Positions 6,803 to 7,171 of a stretch of 7,171 nt of DNA are shown here, piece after piece. The stretch spans positions 1 to 7,171 of the forward strand of contig JACPDV010000190.1 in the NCBI GenBank assembly GCA_016183835.1, given 5' to 3'. The notes under the pieces were generated by a model that was not told where the DNA came from, did no database searches, and saw nothing but the letters and a program-made list of their open reading frames with translations. The stretch comes from Armatimonadota bacterium (lineage in GTDB: Bacteria; Armatimonadota; UBA10988). Made by a program: the position numbers and the translations under genes. Every line of letters begins with the position of its first letter. Within the stretch, counting starts at the first letter, position 1.

Positions 6803-7171
6803 GTGCAGTACGTCACCGACACCCACCCACTCATCTGGTTGCTGGCGAACGACGTCCGACTGAGCGACAAAGCTGCCGCCGCGTTCGACGATGCGACCGC
6901 ACGGATTGCTATCCCCAGCATTGTCTTGGCCGAGATCTCCTACCTCTACCGCAAACAGCGATTCGCCGTCAGCCTCGAAGACGTCGTCAGGCACGTTGAG
7001 CAGTCTACACAGTGCTCTATCTACCCACTCGACCTTGAGGTGGCTCGCCACCTGCCTCCTCAGCTAAGAGGGTGTCTTGGAACGTCGGTTCGGCACCTCT
7101 CCCACCGGGAGAGGTCGGCCGTCCGCGGCCGGGTGAGGGCGTTTCCGCGCGGCGTCGACGGCCCTCACCCC
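6803..7171 (+). pseudogene. PIN-domain (VapC-like) toxin, C-terminus replaced by repeat sequence; runs off the window
   Basis: From GTG 6803 the frame is open for 123 codons to the right edge without a stop. The first ~87 residues are a typical PIN ribonuclease N-terminus: YVTDTHPLIWLL with catalytic D6, IPSIVLAEISYLYR with acidic E44, and YPLDLEVARHLP near residues 74-85. Members of this family normally continue with an HDRLI/HDRII motif and a second acidic cluster. Here the sequence after about residue 87 is the translation of a palindromic repeat (arginine-rich, RHLSHRERSAVRGR). The third and fourth active-site acids are therefore absent, and the toxin should be inactive unless the gene resumes outside the window. 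GTG is the only plausible start after the antitoxin. Third positions are noticeably more A/T-rich than in the left part of the window. Confidence 0.72.
7066..7171. repeat. Repeat element with nested hairpins, truncating the PIN toxin gene
   Basis: Toxin homology stops near 7064-7070, and from there to the edge the DNA has no recognisable coding content. It contains an 8-bp perfect stem, CCTCTCCC (7096-7103) with GGGAGAGG (7107-7114), around a 3-nt loop. It also has a 10-bp perfect inverted repeat, GGGTGAGGGC (7131-7140) with GCCCTCACCC (7161-7170), around a 20-nt spacer. The CTCTCCC...GGGAGAG and GGTGAGGGC...CCCTCACC modules resemble dispersed repeats of environmental genomes, from memory. 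The GAGGGTGTCTTGGAACG start could be the end of an insertion sequence. The right boundary is outside the window. Confidence 0.6.

Noticed and set aside
7096..7170. CRISPR-like or Rho-independent terminator reading of the edge repeat
   Set aside because: There are no regularly spaced direct repeats and no T-tract; the stems are two different sequences.

Overview
The window is about 7.2 kb of very GC-rich bacterial chromosome, probably from an uncultured organism. Three features hint at the lineage. There is an exported TolB-propeller protein with tandem four-tryptophan-type Ig repeats coupled to a GT39-like membrane protein. There are sugar-type Gfo/Idh/MocA oxidoreductases of a 'LDTSH' subtype. 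There are also intergenic palindromic repeats. Together they resemble Chloroflexota or Armatimonadota (possibly Planctomycetota-like) environmental genomes. This placement is an inference; there is no rRNA or tRNA gene to anchor it.

Layout. Positions 1-3399 are a minus-strand unit. A 993-aa exported protein (signal peptide, TolB-like propeller, Ig-like domain, five ~120-aa FW-like repeats) overlaps by ATGA the start of a polytopic, GT-C/GT39-like membrane protein that runs off the left edge. A good sigma70-type promoter (TTGCCC, 17 bp, TATAGT) sits upstream of the 993-aa gene. Positions 3572-6542 are a plus-strand cluster. It holds a 300-aa Gfo/Idh/MocA-type oxidoreductase with an altered nucleotide-binding loop, then a second, canonical Gfo/Idh/MocA oxidoreductase 15 nt later whose frame is broken by an imperfect 28-bp tandem duplication. 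A ~123-bp palindromic repeat follows, then a 287-aa soluble protein of unrecognised family. Positions 6585-7171 carry a VapBC-like toxin-antitoxin pair. The PIN toxin loses its C-terminal third where another repeat with nested palindromes begins, and that repeat continues to the right edge.

How the genes may work together. The two oxidoreductases and the 287-aa protein look like a small carbohydrate-modification or catabolism cluster; the substrate cannot be read from sequence. The minus-strand pair looks like an envelope unit: a secreted beta-rich multi-domain protein and a membrane glycosyltransferase. The right end is accessory DNA, with visibly lower GC in the toxin-antitoxin pair and a repeat insertion.

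I see no wholly new defence or mobile system. The items most worth a second look are the 28-bp duplication, the five-repeat FW protein, the unknown 287-aa protein, the palindromic repeat, and the repeat-truncated toxin.
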